A DNA stretch of 64,000 nt, from the NCBI GenBank assembly GCA_900638155.1, contig LR134495.1, positions 1,488,001 to 1,552,000 on the forward strand, written 5' to 3'. Source of the DNA: Mannheimia haemolytica (lineage in GTDB: Bacteria; Pseudomonadota; Gammaproteobacteria; Enterobacterales; Pasteurellaceae). Within the stretch, counting starts at the first letter, position 1, and every line of letters starts with the position of its first letter. This document shows, in pieces, positions 57,007 through 64,000 of the stretch. The notes below the pieces were generated by a model, which worked only from the letters and a program-made list of their open reading frames with translations, was not told the DNA's origin and did not search any database. A program made the translations under genes and the position numbers.

Positions 57007-57957
57007 TTAGGCATCAAACATTGCTGAAATGGATTCTTCATTGCTAATACGGCGAATTGCTTCTGCTAACATACCGGATAATGTTAAAACACGTACTTTA
57101 TTTAATGCTTTAATCTCATTACTCAGTGGAATAGTATCAGTTACCACAATTTCATCTAAAGCTGGATTCGCTAAATTTTGTGCTGCAGTGCCTGAAAAAA
57201 CTGCATGTGTGGCATAAGCAAAGACACGACGGGCGCCACGTTCTTTCAGCGCTTCAGCCGCTTTGACTAAAGTACCACCAGTATCAATCATATCATCAAC
57301 CAAAATACAGTCACGATCAGCCACATCACCGATAATGTGCATTACTTGTGATACATTCGCTTTTGGACGGCGTTTATCAATAATTGCCATATCAGTATCA
57401 TTTAATAATTTTGCCACCGCTCTTGCACGAACAACCCCGCCAATATCTGGAGAAACCACGATAGGGTTGACCAAATCGGATTTTTTCAAAATATCATCGA
57501 TTAACACAGGGGAACCAAATACGTTATCTACCGGCACATCAAAGAAACCTTGAATTTGCTCTGCGTGTAAGTCGCAGGTTAAGACTCTATCTACCCCTAC
57601 GCTGGATAAGAAATCAGCAATCACTTTTGCGGTAATTGGCACACGGGCTGAACGCACGCGTCTGTCTTGGCGTGCATAACCGAAATACGGAATCACTGCG
57701 GTAATACGACCAGCTGATGCACGGCGAAGCGCATCTACCATCACGATCAATTCCATTAAATTATCATTAGTTGGTGCACAAGTGGATTGCACAATAAAAA
57801 TATCGCCTCCACGCACATTTTCATTGATTTGTACTTGAATTTCACCATCGCTAAAACGACCAACTGTTGCATTACCTAATGAGGTATAAAGATGTTTTGC
57901 AATACGATTAGCAAGTTCCGGAGTTGCGTTGCCCGCAAACAGTTTAATATCTGTCAT
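57007..57957 (-). CDS. prs: Ribose-phosphate pyrophosphokinase
   Basis: This 316-residue PRPP synthetase supplies PRPP for nucleotides, His and Trp. Family features are [20 protein letters not shown] at the start, the regulatory flexible loop [20 protein letters not shown] near 100 and the Mg motif [12 protein letters not shown] near 128. The PRPP-binding signature [19 protein letters not shown] is near 212. Length is standard. The ATG at 57957 gives the family N-terminus. It lies 26 bases downstream of ispE; lolB-ispE-prs is the gene order of E. coli too. Confidence 0.97.
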   Translation of the reverse strand: MTDIKLFAGNATPELANRIAKHLYTSLGNATVGRFSDGEIQVQINENVRGGDIFIVQSTCAPTNDNLMELIVMVDALRRASAGRITAVIPYFGYARQDRRVRSARVPITAKVIADFLSSVGVDRVLTCDLHAEQIQGFFDVPVDNVFGSPVLIDDILKKSDLVNPIVVSPDIGGVVRARAVAKLLNDTDMAIIDKRRPKANVSQVMHIIGDVADRDCILVDDMIDTGGTLVKAAEALKERGARRVFAYATHAVFSGTAAQNLANPALDEIVVTDTIPLSNEIKALNKVRVLTLSGMLAEAIRRISNEESISAMFDA

Positions 57958-57982
57958 GGATTGATCCTTAAGGTTAAGATGG

Positions 57983-58825
57983 TTAGATTTGGAATAACAT
58001 TTGATGTAATGGCGAAATATTTTGCCCTTTCGCCACAAAACCGAAGACGGCTTCCGGTTTATGTGCAAAAACCTGCTCGGCTTCTGCTTTTGTTTCAAAT
58101 TCGGCGAAAATACAAGCACCTGTGCCTGTTAGCCTAAACTGGGCATATTGTAACAATTCTTGTATAAGATCTTCAACCGCAGAATACTTTTCTCGTACAA
58201 CTTTTTCGCAATCGTTTTCCCACGGTAAAGATAATAATTCGGCTAAGGGGCGTTTTGGCGTATTTCTAGGTAAATTCGGGTCGGTAAACACCGCTGCGGT
58301 TGAAATCGACACTTCTGGTTTTAGCACTACATACCATTTTTCTTGTGGATCACAAGGGGTTAACACCTCCCCCACGCCTTCGGCAAAAGCAGCCATACCT
58401 CTAACAAATATCGGCACATCAGCCCCTAAACTTAAGCCTAATTCTGCCAATTTTTCCAATGAAAGCTCGGTATTCCACAAGTGATTTAAACCGACTAATA
58501 CTGTTGCAGCATTAGAAGATCCACCACCAACACCTCCGCCCATCGGTAGGTTTTTTTTGATTCCAATACGGCAGCCTTGCCTACAAGCGGTCGTTTTTTG
58601 CAAAAGTTTTGCTGCTCGGTAGATGAGATTGTCTTCATTGGCAACTCCCTCTATCGGATTGAGCAACGCAATCTCCGGACTATCCGTAACCTCAATCTCA
58701 ATTTCATCGCCAAAATCTAAAAACTGAAACAGCGTTTGTAGCTCGTGATAACCGTCTGCCCGCTTATTGGTAATGTATAAAAACAGATTTAATTTTGCCG
58801 GGCTGGGTAAGGTGACTTTCTTCAT
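57983..58825 (-). CDS. ispE: 4-diphosphocytidyl-2-C-methyl-D-erythritol kinase
   Basis: This 280-residue GHMP-superfamily kinase performs the fourth enzymatic step of the MEP isoprenoid pathway. Motif 1 is [20 protein letters not shown] near 8, the glycine-rich ATP motif [20 protein letters not shown] near 93, and motif 3 [14 protein letters not shown] near 245. The ATG at 58825 shares one base with the lolB stop (TAATG), so translation is coupled. The longer in-frame start at 58837 is rejected for that reason. Confidence 0.95.
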   Translation of the reverse strand: MKKVTLPSPAKLNLFLYITNKRADGYHELQTLFQFLDFGDEIEIEVTDSPEIALLNPIEGVANEDNLIYRAAKLLQKTTACRQGCRIGIKKNLPMGGGVGGGSSNAATVLVGLNHLWNTELSLEKLAELGLSLGADVPIFVRGMAAFAEGVGEVLTPCDPQEKWYVVLKPEVSISTAAVFTDPNLPRNTPKRPLAELLSLPWENDCEKVVREKYSAVEDLIQELLQYAQFRLTGTGACIFAEFETKAEAEQVFAHKPEAVFGFVAKGQNISPLHQMLFQI

Positions 58826-59457
58826 TAATACGCCCATTTTTCAATGCGGATCTTCAATGTTTGAGTGCCGTTTTCAAGCACAATCAGCTTCGGTAAGTTT
58901 GGTACACGATCTTCGTGATACTCCACATAGCTTGCTTTCCAAAGCGTGCCATTAAGCGGATAACTAAATTGCGACAGCTGGCGTTTTTCATTCACAATAT
59001 AGTTGCCATCTTTTTCAGGCAAGCCTTTTACCCAATAGGCAAATTGATCGATAGGAAACGAAACACCAATAATCTCTTGCATTAACGCATCAATATCACG
59101 ATCAGAACGGCTATTACCCTCACTGTCTGAAACAGTTAAGCCTCGTTTATTACGCTCTAATTTTAGCGATTTAGTCGAGAGATTAGAGGAAAGTTCTAAC
59201 CCAAATTGGGTTGGGTTGGTATAACGCCAGTTGAAATGAGAAGAAAAACGCTCTTCAGGCGAAATATAGCCAAATTGCCCCGTTGCAGTATAGCCTTGAA
59301 TTTGGCTCAGTTTCGCTAAATGCTGCTGCCATTGTGGATCGTTATGCGGAATTTGTACTGTTGGTTGTTGCACCTCTGTTGGTGCATTTAACACCGAATT
59401 ACAGGCAGTTAAAACCAGCAAAGCACTGAGAGATAAAAGTTTTGTCAGTTTTTTCAT
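58825..59457 (-). CDS. lolB: Outer-membrane lipoprotein receptor LolB
   Basis: This 210-residue lipoprotein has signal [17 protein letters not shown] and lipobox LTAC (Cys19). It receives lipoproteins from LolA at the outer membrane. Mature-protein marks are the segments [40 protein letters not shown] and [13 protein letters not shown]. An exposed Leu loop expected in LolB is not checkable by eye. Order lolB-ispE-prs as in E. coli. A 70-base inverted repeat separates it from msbA. Confidence 0.9.
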   Translation of the reverse strand: MKKLTKLLSLSALLVLTACNSVLNAPTEVQQPTVQIPHNDPQWQQHLAKLSQIQGYTATGQFGYISPEERFSSHFNWRYTNPTQFGLELSSNLSTKSLKLERNKRGLTVSDSEGNSRSDRDIDALMQEIIGVSFPIDQFAYWVKGLPEKDGNYIVNEKRQLSQFSYPLNGTLWKASYVEYHEDRVPNLPKLIVLENGTQTLKIRIEKWAY

Positions 59458-59472
59458 AGTGTCTAAATATTA

Positions 59473-59542
59473 TTGTAGGGGCGAAAAATCTTTCGCCCTG
59501 TTTTTATCATTAATTGGGGAGAAACATATTTCTCCCCTACAA
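59473..59542. repeat. MITE-like double-hairpin repeat between msbA and lolB
   Basis: Terminal inverted repeats TTGTAGGGG (59473-59481) and CCCCTACAA (59534-59542) frame two perfect hairpins: GGGCGAAA-AATC-TTTCGCCC and GGGGAGAAA-CATA-TTTCTCCCC. The element ends two bases from the msbA stop. It could act as the msbA terminator. I read it as a dispersed repeat; other copies are not in the window. Confidence 0.82.
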
Positions 59543-59543
59543 A

Positions 59544-61307
59544 TTAGGCTCCGAATTGTAAACTATGGAGTTGTTTATAAGCCCCACCTTGTGCTAACAA
59601 TTCCGTATGGCTGCCACGCTCGATGATATTTCCGTGATCGACCACCAAAATTTCATCGGCTTTTTCAATCGTTGATAACCGGTGTGCTATGACCAACACC
59701 GTACGATCTTTCTGTAGCACTTCAAGTGCAGATTGGATCGCTCTTTCTGACTCCGTATCTAATGCAGAGGTAGCTTCATCCAGCACAAGCACAGGAGAAT
59801 TTCGCAGTAATGCACGAGCGATTGCCAAGCGTTGGCGTTGCCCACCAGAAAGACTTGCTCCGTTTTCACCGATCACCGTGTCTAAACCATTTTCCAGTTT
59901 TTCGATAAATTCCATTGCGTGTGCAGCTTTTGCAGCGGCAATAATTTCTTCTCGAGTGTATTTATCGGTGGCCGCATAGGCTATATTGTTGGCAACAGTG
60001 TCGTTAAATAAATGCACCTGCTGCGAAACCACTGAACATTGTTCTCTTAAGTTTTTTAAGCGGTAATCTTGAATGTTAATTCCATCAAGCAAAATTTGAC
60101 CGTCAGTCACATCATAAAAACGGGTAAGCAAATTGGCAATAGTTGATTTACCCGAGCCGGAACGCCCAACCAATGCTACTGTTTTGCCTTTAGGAATGGT
60201 GAAAGAAATATTATCGAGTGCTTTTTCCTCTTTACCTTCATAACTAAAGCTTACCTTTTTAAATTCCACATTGCCTTCAGCTTTAGCAACGGAGATTAAG
60301 CCGTGATCTTTTTCAGTTTTTAAATCTAGAAATTCAAATAACGTTTGGCAGGCTGCCATTCCACGTTGGAATTGCGAGTTCACATTGGTGAGTGATTTTA
60401 GAGGACGTAACATTGCCATCATCGAAGAAAACACTACTGTGAATGAACCTGCGGTTAAATTCTCACTCATCACCTCGGGGAAGGTCGCAACATAAAGCAC
60501 AGCAGATAACGCAAAAGAGGCGATAAGCTGTACCACACCATCAGAAATGCCATCAGCAGAAACGACTTTCATCCCTTTACGACGCATATCATTACTGACT
60601 CGATCAAAACGCGCTTTCTCAATTTCCTGCCCACCAAAGGAAAGTACAACCTTATGCCCTTTAAGCATTTGTTCTGTCGTGACAGTAAGCTCCCCCATTG
60701 AACTTTGGATATTGCGACTTAATTGACGAAAATATTTTGAAACGAAACTGATCAGTACCCCAATGATAGGAGCCATCACAAATAACACAATAGAAAGCTG
60801 CCAACTGGTATAGATCATCACCACAAACAATGACAGCAGATAAGCCCCTTCTCGCACAATAGTCACTAAAGAATGAGAAGCAGAACTTGCCACCATTTCG
60901 GTATCGTAAGTCACTCGTGAGAGCAAACGCCCGGTCGGGTTGTTATCAAAATAGCTTACCGGCATATACATTAAATGTTGAAAAATATGGCGGCGTAATG
61001 TCATTACCACCTTGCCTGACACCCAAGCTAAACAGTAACTAGCAATATAATTGGTAATACCGCGCACTAAAATAAAAACTACTACAAGCACCGCCATCAA
61101 TTTCAGAAAATCATTATTAGCTTGCCCAAAGCCTTCATCTAGCAAGGGTTTGAGGAGATAGATAAGACTAGAATCCACTAATGCATTTAATACTAAAGCG
61201 ACAGCACCTGTAATCAGACCTACTTTAAACGGGCTGATAGTCGGCCATAAACGCTTAAAGGTTTTAAGCGTAGAAAGATCTTTTTCTTGTGTTATTTGTT
61301 CTTGCAT
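59544..61307 (-). CDS. msbA: Lipid A export ATP-binding/permease protein MsbA
   Basis: This 587-residue homodimeric ABC exporter flips lipid A-core across the inner membrane. The N-terminal six-helix domain spans residues about 20-320 ([41 protein letters not shown]-like helices). The ABC domain has Walker [11 protein letters not shown] near 380, signature [17 protein letters not shown] near 483 and Walker [17 protein letters not shown]. Length matches E. coli MsbA (582). lpxK, which usually follows it, is replaced here by the repeat and lolB. Confidence 0.95.
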   Translation of the reverse strand: MQEQITQEKDLSTLKTFKRLWPTISPFKVGLITGAVALVLNALVDSSLIYLLKPLLDEGFGQANNDFLKLMAVLVVVFILVRGITNYIASYCLAWVSGKVVMTLRRHIFQHLMYMPVSYFDNNPTGRLLSRVTYDTEMVASSASHSLVTIVREGAYLLSLFVVMIYTSWQLSIVLFVMAPIIGVLISFVSKYFRQLSRNIQSSMGELTVTTEQMLKGHKVVLSFGGQEIEKARFDRVSNDMRRKGMKVVSADGISDGVVQLIASFALSAVLYVATFPEVMSENLTAGSFTVVFSSMMAMLRPLKSLTNVNSQFQRGMAACQTLFEFLDLKTEKDHGLISVAKAEGNVEFKKVSFSYEGKEEKALDNISFTIPKGKTVALVGRSGSGKSTIANLLTRFYDVTDGQILLDGINIQDYRLKNLREQCSVVSQQVHLFNDTVANNIAYAATDKYTREEIIAAAKAAHAMEFIEKLENGLDTVIGENGASLSGGQRQRLAIARALLRNSPVLVLDEATSALDTESERAIQSALEVLQKDRTVLVIAHRLSTIEKADEILVVDHGNIIERGSHTELLAQGGAYKQLHSLQFGA

Positions 61308-61390
61308 AATTCTCTATTTTCATTGAAAAATCACGGTATTGTACCTTGATTTCAGCCAGTTACCAAATAAGGTTTGAGATTTCACTGTTT

Positions 61391-62077
61391 TTAGTAACAT
61401 AACGTGACGATAACGTTAAATATTAAAGGTGCAAATATAGAAGACAGCACACCACAAGCCACTAATGCGATAGAACTATAGCTACCGGCTTTCATACTAT
61501 GCTCTAAGCATCTTGCCGTGCCTAATGCGTGGGAAGCAGCTCCCATACTTAACCCAATCGCCATCACATTTCTTACTTTTGCCAGGCGCAGAAGCGTAAA
61601 GCCTAAAATAGATCCCACTAAGCCTGCGATCATCACCCCAACCGCTGCGATTGCAACATTTCCATTAATTTCATTCGTAATAATAATTGCCATTGGCATT
61701 GATACCGATTTAGGCAAAATGGCGGCTAAGATCTCTTGGCTTGCCCCAAATAATAATGAAAACCCAAGCCCAGTTATCATCGTAATGATAGTACTAAACA
61801 GCAAAATCACGACAATCTGCCGCCATTTTTTACGGATATGGGGTAATTGTTCATAAAAAGGGTAAGCAAGTGCCACAACAGAAACGCCAAGTAAGTTATT
61901 CAAGGGGGAATTACCTTGATAATAGTCTTGGTAAGGGATATTAAAAATCAGTAATACACCAATTAGCAAAGCGAGTGCAATTAAGAAAGGGTTCAGAAAA
62001 CTGCTCTTGAGTTTTTGGCTGATTTTCAAACCGGCAATAAACATGATTACCGTCAACACAGTGTAAAGATAGTTCAT
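61391..62077 (-). CDS. yohK: LrgB/YohK-family membrane protein
   Basis: This 228-residue inner-membrane protein of the LrgB family (E. coli YohK) has about seven helices. Family core is KSVSMPMAIIITNEINGNVA near 130 and IGLSMGAASHALGTARCLEH near 185. With its LrgA-like partner it may form a holin-like or small-molecule export channel; in plants and Bacillus relatives carry glycolate or pyruvate. The ATG at 62077 follows GAGAGGGT and lies one base after the LrgA-like gene's stop codon (62079), so the two are coupled. The longer start at 62122 is rejected. Confidence 0.88.
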   Translation of the reverse strand: MNYLYTVLTVIMFIAGLKISQKLKSSFLNPFLIALALLIGVLLIFNIPYQDYYQGNSPLNNLLGVSVVALAYPFYEQLPHIRKKWRQIVVILLFSTIITMITGLGFSLLFGASQEILAAILPKSVSMPMAIIITNEINGNVAIAAVGVMIAGLVGSILGFTLLRLAKVRNVMAIGLSMGAASHALGTARCLEHSMKAGSYSSIALVACGVLSSIFAPLIFNVIVTLCY

Positions 62078-62078
62078 T

Positions 62079-62444
62079 TTACCCTCTCTTGTAATGAAAA
62101 ATCCACTGTGCAAACACGCCAATCGCGACCACAGAAACTAAGGTGCTTAATGCCGTTGCCAATACAAAAGTGTTCAGATTTTGGCGTAACAGCTCAAGAT
62201 GTTCGATGAGTTCGACACAAATCGGCAGGAAAAATAGTGTCATATAACGTGTGAGCGGTTTCGCGCTCGGTATCACCCATTCCACTTTAACAATGCCGAT
62301 AACCAAGCAGCCGAATAAGATAAGCATACCTAAAATACTATCCGGGATCCCGATGGGGAATAGATAAACGATTAACTTGCCTAAATAAAGCATCACAAAT
62401 AACAATGCCAAAGAAGCAACCATACGCAGCAATGTAGACAACAT
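62079..62444 (-). CDS. yohJ: CidA/LrgA-family (YohJ) membrane protein
   Basis: This 121-residue protein has four helices, and its family motif IGIPDSILGMLILFGCLVIG is near 35. It is the YohJ/LrgA holin-like partner of the following LrgB-type protein. The start is the ATG at 62444, with GAGGAG in front; a TTG at 62459 would overlap that ribosome-binding site. It stands first in a yohJ-yohK operon. Confidence 0.88.
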   Translation of the reverse strand: MLSTLLRMVASLALLFVMLYLGKLIVYLFPIGIPDSILGMLILFGCLVIGIVKVEWVIPSAKPLTRYMTLFFLPICVELIEHLELLRQNLNTFVLATALSTLVSVVAIGVFAQWIFHYKRG

Positions 62445-62455
62445 ATAACTCCTCA

Positions 62456-62513
62456 ACAAGCGGTTATTTTTATCCGTTTTTTTGCAAAAATCTGCAGAAA
62501 TCTGACCGCTTGT
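62456..62513. terminator. Inverted uptake sequences between yoaA and yohJ
   Basis: ACAAGCGGT (62456-62464) and ACCGCTTGT (62505-62513) are exact inverse copies enclosing 40 bases. They follow the yoaA stop by five bases and precede yohJ, so they can act as the yoaA terminator. Confidence 0.65.
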
Positions 62514-62517
62514 AACC

Positions 62518-64000
62518 CTATTTTTGTTTCAAAAATTGAATAACATTCCCCAAATCTCTGGTGCGTCTAGACGGCGGTAAACTTTTCAAGAAAGTTTGCC
62601 CATAATTTCGCATCACCAAACGGGAATCGCAAATAATCACTACACCTCTATCGGTCACATCACGAATTAAACGCCCTACGCCTTGTTTGAGGGTAATCAC
62701 CGCTTCCGGAATTTGAATATCGTTAAACGGATCGCCGCCCTGTATTTTACAATCTTCCATTCGGGCTTTGAGTAACGGTTCGTCTGGTGAAGTGAAAGGC
62801 AATTTATCAATAATCACCAACGATAAATCATCGCCCCGCACATCAATCCCCTCCCAAAAACTTTGGGTTGCCACCAATACGCTGTGATCTTCTTTCACAA
62901 ATTTTTCCAATAACCGGCTTTTGCTGGTTTCGCCTTGCAACAATACATTTAGCGAACTGTGTTCGCGTAAAAAGTCGGCTAAACCCCGCATCATATAATA
63001 GGAAGTACAAAGCAAGAAACAACGTCCTTTATTTGCTTCAATCACCGGTTTTAATAATTGCCCGAGAGCAGTTAAGGTATTGGATTTATTAGTATCCGGC
63101 AAGTAGCGAGGCACACAGAGTAAAGATTGATTTTGGTAATCAAACGGGCTTTGTAACACCAACTGCTCCGCATTTTCGATGCCTAGCCGTTGGCAAAAAT
63201 GATCGAATTTGCCACCAACTTCGAGTGTGGCTGAGGTAAACACCCAACCAATTTGCTGGTTCTTCAACTGCTCGCCAAATTTATCTGCCACCGTAAGCGG
63301 CGTAATATGCAGCCCAAAGGATCGCCCATTCGCCTCATACCAATAACAATAGCCGGTCACACCGGTATCCATTAATTTTTTAAGTTGAATTTTGACTTCT
63401 GCCAACCGCTCGAAAATTTTATCCAAGGTTTCCGACCGACCCAGCGATTTTTTTACCACTTCACTCAAAAAGTCAATATTTTCAGCCACTTTTACCAAGC
63501 CATCAACCACTTTTTTATCGCGAAATAACTCTCGCAAATTGCCACGAATCTGACCTTCTCCGCCCATCAATAATCGGAAATCTTGTACCACTTTCGTCAA
63601 GTGATCAGCTGCTTTGCCTAATTGAGCCAGATCTTTGAGTTCGGTGCGGTAAACAATATTGGTATCCTTACAAATATCAAATAATTGGCGGGAAGAAAGC
63701 GATTGCCCAAAATATTGGCTGGCAATATCCGGCAGTTGGTGGGCTTCATCAAAAATCACCAGTTCAGCTTCAGGGATCAACTCACCAAAACCGGTCTCTT
63801 TTACTGCCATATCGGCACAAAATAGGTGATGGTTTACCACGACTACATCCGCATCCATTGCTTTACGGCGGGCTTGTACCACATAACAATCTTTAAAATG
63901 CGGGCAATCCGAGCCTAAGCAACTCTCGGTGGTGCTGACTAACTGCGGTATAATCGGGCTATCTTCGGCAATGGTAATACATTCACTTAAATCCCCTGTT
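62518..64000 (-). CDS. yoaA: YoaA (DinG-like) helicase, 3' part; 5' end beyond window
   Basis: The minus strand reads openly from the right edge (64000) to the stop at 62518, giving about 493 residues. The part closest to the edge contains the Fe-S cluster region CLGSDCPHFKDC, with more cysteine upstream (SECITIAEDS). Helicase motifs follow: DEAHQLPDIASQYFG (DEAH box), SATLEVGGKFDHF, CTSYYMMRGLADF, QSFWEGIDVRGDDL and QGVGRLIRD. The match is to E. coli YoaA rather than DinG. YoaA is an XPD-like helicase that works with HolC in repairing stalled replication. A shorter start at 63882 is only an internal GTG and must not be used. Confidence 0.94.
   Translation of the reverse strand, partial: TGDLSECITIAEDSPIIPQLVSTTESCLGSDCPHFKDCYVVQARRKAMDADVVVVNHHLFCADMAVKETGFGELIPEAELVIFDEAHQLPDIASQYFGQSLSSRQLFDICKDTNIVYRTELKDLAQLGKAADHLTKVVQDFRLLMGGEGQIRGNLRELFRDKKVVDGLVKVAENIDFLSEVVKKSLGRSETLDKIFERLAEVKIQLKKLMDTGVTGYCYWYEANGRSFGLHITPLTVADKFGEQLKNQQIGWVFTSATLEVGGKFDHFCQRLGIENAEQLVLQSPFDYQNQSLLCVPRYLPDTNKSNTLTALGQLLKPVIEANKGRCFLLCTSYYMMRGLADFLREHSSLNVLLQGETSKSRLLEKFVKEDHSVLVATQSFWEGIDVRGDDLSLVIIDKLPFTSPDEPLLKARMEDCKIQGGDPFNDIQIPEAVITLKQGVGRLIRDVTDRGVVIICDSRLVMRNYGQTFLKSLPPSRRTRDLGNVIQFLKQK

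Noticed and set aside
62518..63882. Treating GTG 63882 as the yoaA start
   Set aside because: The frame stays open to the window edge and includes the iron-sulfur cysteines upstream of that codon, so the true start is outside.

Overview
The window is chromosomal DNA from a member of the Pasteurellaceae, most likely the Actinobacillus/Mannheimia/Bibersteinia branch; Mannheimia is my best guess. The reasons are the many copies of the Apl-type DNA uptake core ACAAGCGGT, often as inverted pairs after genes, the P2/OmpC-type porin, the AT-rich base composition and the gene content. Nothing in the window looks like a prophage, insertion sequence or CRISPR array.

Layout. 1-2911: the start of pmbA, then darP, a SirB2-like gene, yqgA and ubiX. 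2974-8086: a UPF0306 gene, then a catecholate-siderophore cassette made of an AraC-type regulator divergent from a TonB-dependent receptor and a periplasmic esterase. 8083-10032 (minus): tgt, a hemerythrin gene and a TusA-family gene. 10091-12223: a tiny Gly-rich lipoprotein, a YceB-like protein, cspD and a DMT transporter. 12338-19408: an AraC orthologue followed by a sugar ABC transporter and an FGGY kinase. The promoter between them repeats the CRP-I1-I2 order of E. coli araBAD. 19632-21588: yedE-yedF and a VanZ-like gene. 21651-25404: a nitronate monooxygenase and a LysR regulator, separated by an AT-rich 591-codon gene of unknown function that looks inserted. 25478-27685 (minus): dnaB-ycgL-nrdR. 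27859-31530: a Fur-box-preceded siderophore ABC transporter.

31707-48786: housekeeping genes glnD, yrbG, serC, a DUF47/PiT phosphate pair, a ygiM-like gene, aroA, hisC, ftsH, rlmE, glmU, a major porin and priC. 48790-48954: tRNA-Cys and tRNA-Gly. 49165-55553 (minus): the pyruvate dehydrogenase operon aceE-aceF-lpdA, with palindromic repeats in both gene junctions. 55918-64000 (minus): pyrD, prs, ispE, lolB, msbA, a yohJ/yohK pair and the 3' part of yoaA.

How it fits together. Two separate iron modules (outer-membrane receptor plus periplasmic esterase; inner-membrane ABC importer) could act in series to use catechol siderophores made by other bacteria. The AraC-controlled operon takes up and phosphorylates a sugar, probably L-arabinose or a close relative, but no isomerase or epimerase lies beside it. 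The most original object is the 591-residue protein at 22763-24538. It carries an R-x4-H motif near its C-terminus like that of HEPN RNases and is joined by an ATGA overlap to the LysR gene. It is a candidate single-gene defence or stress protein.
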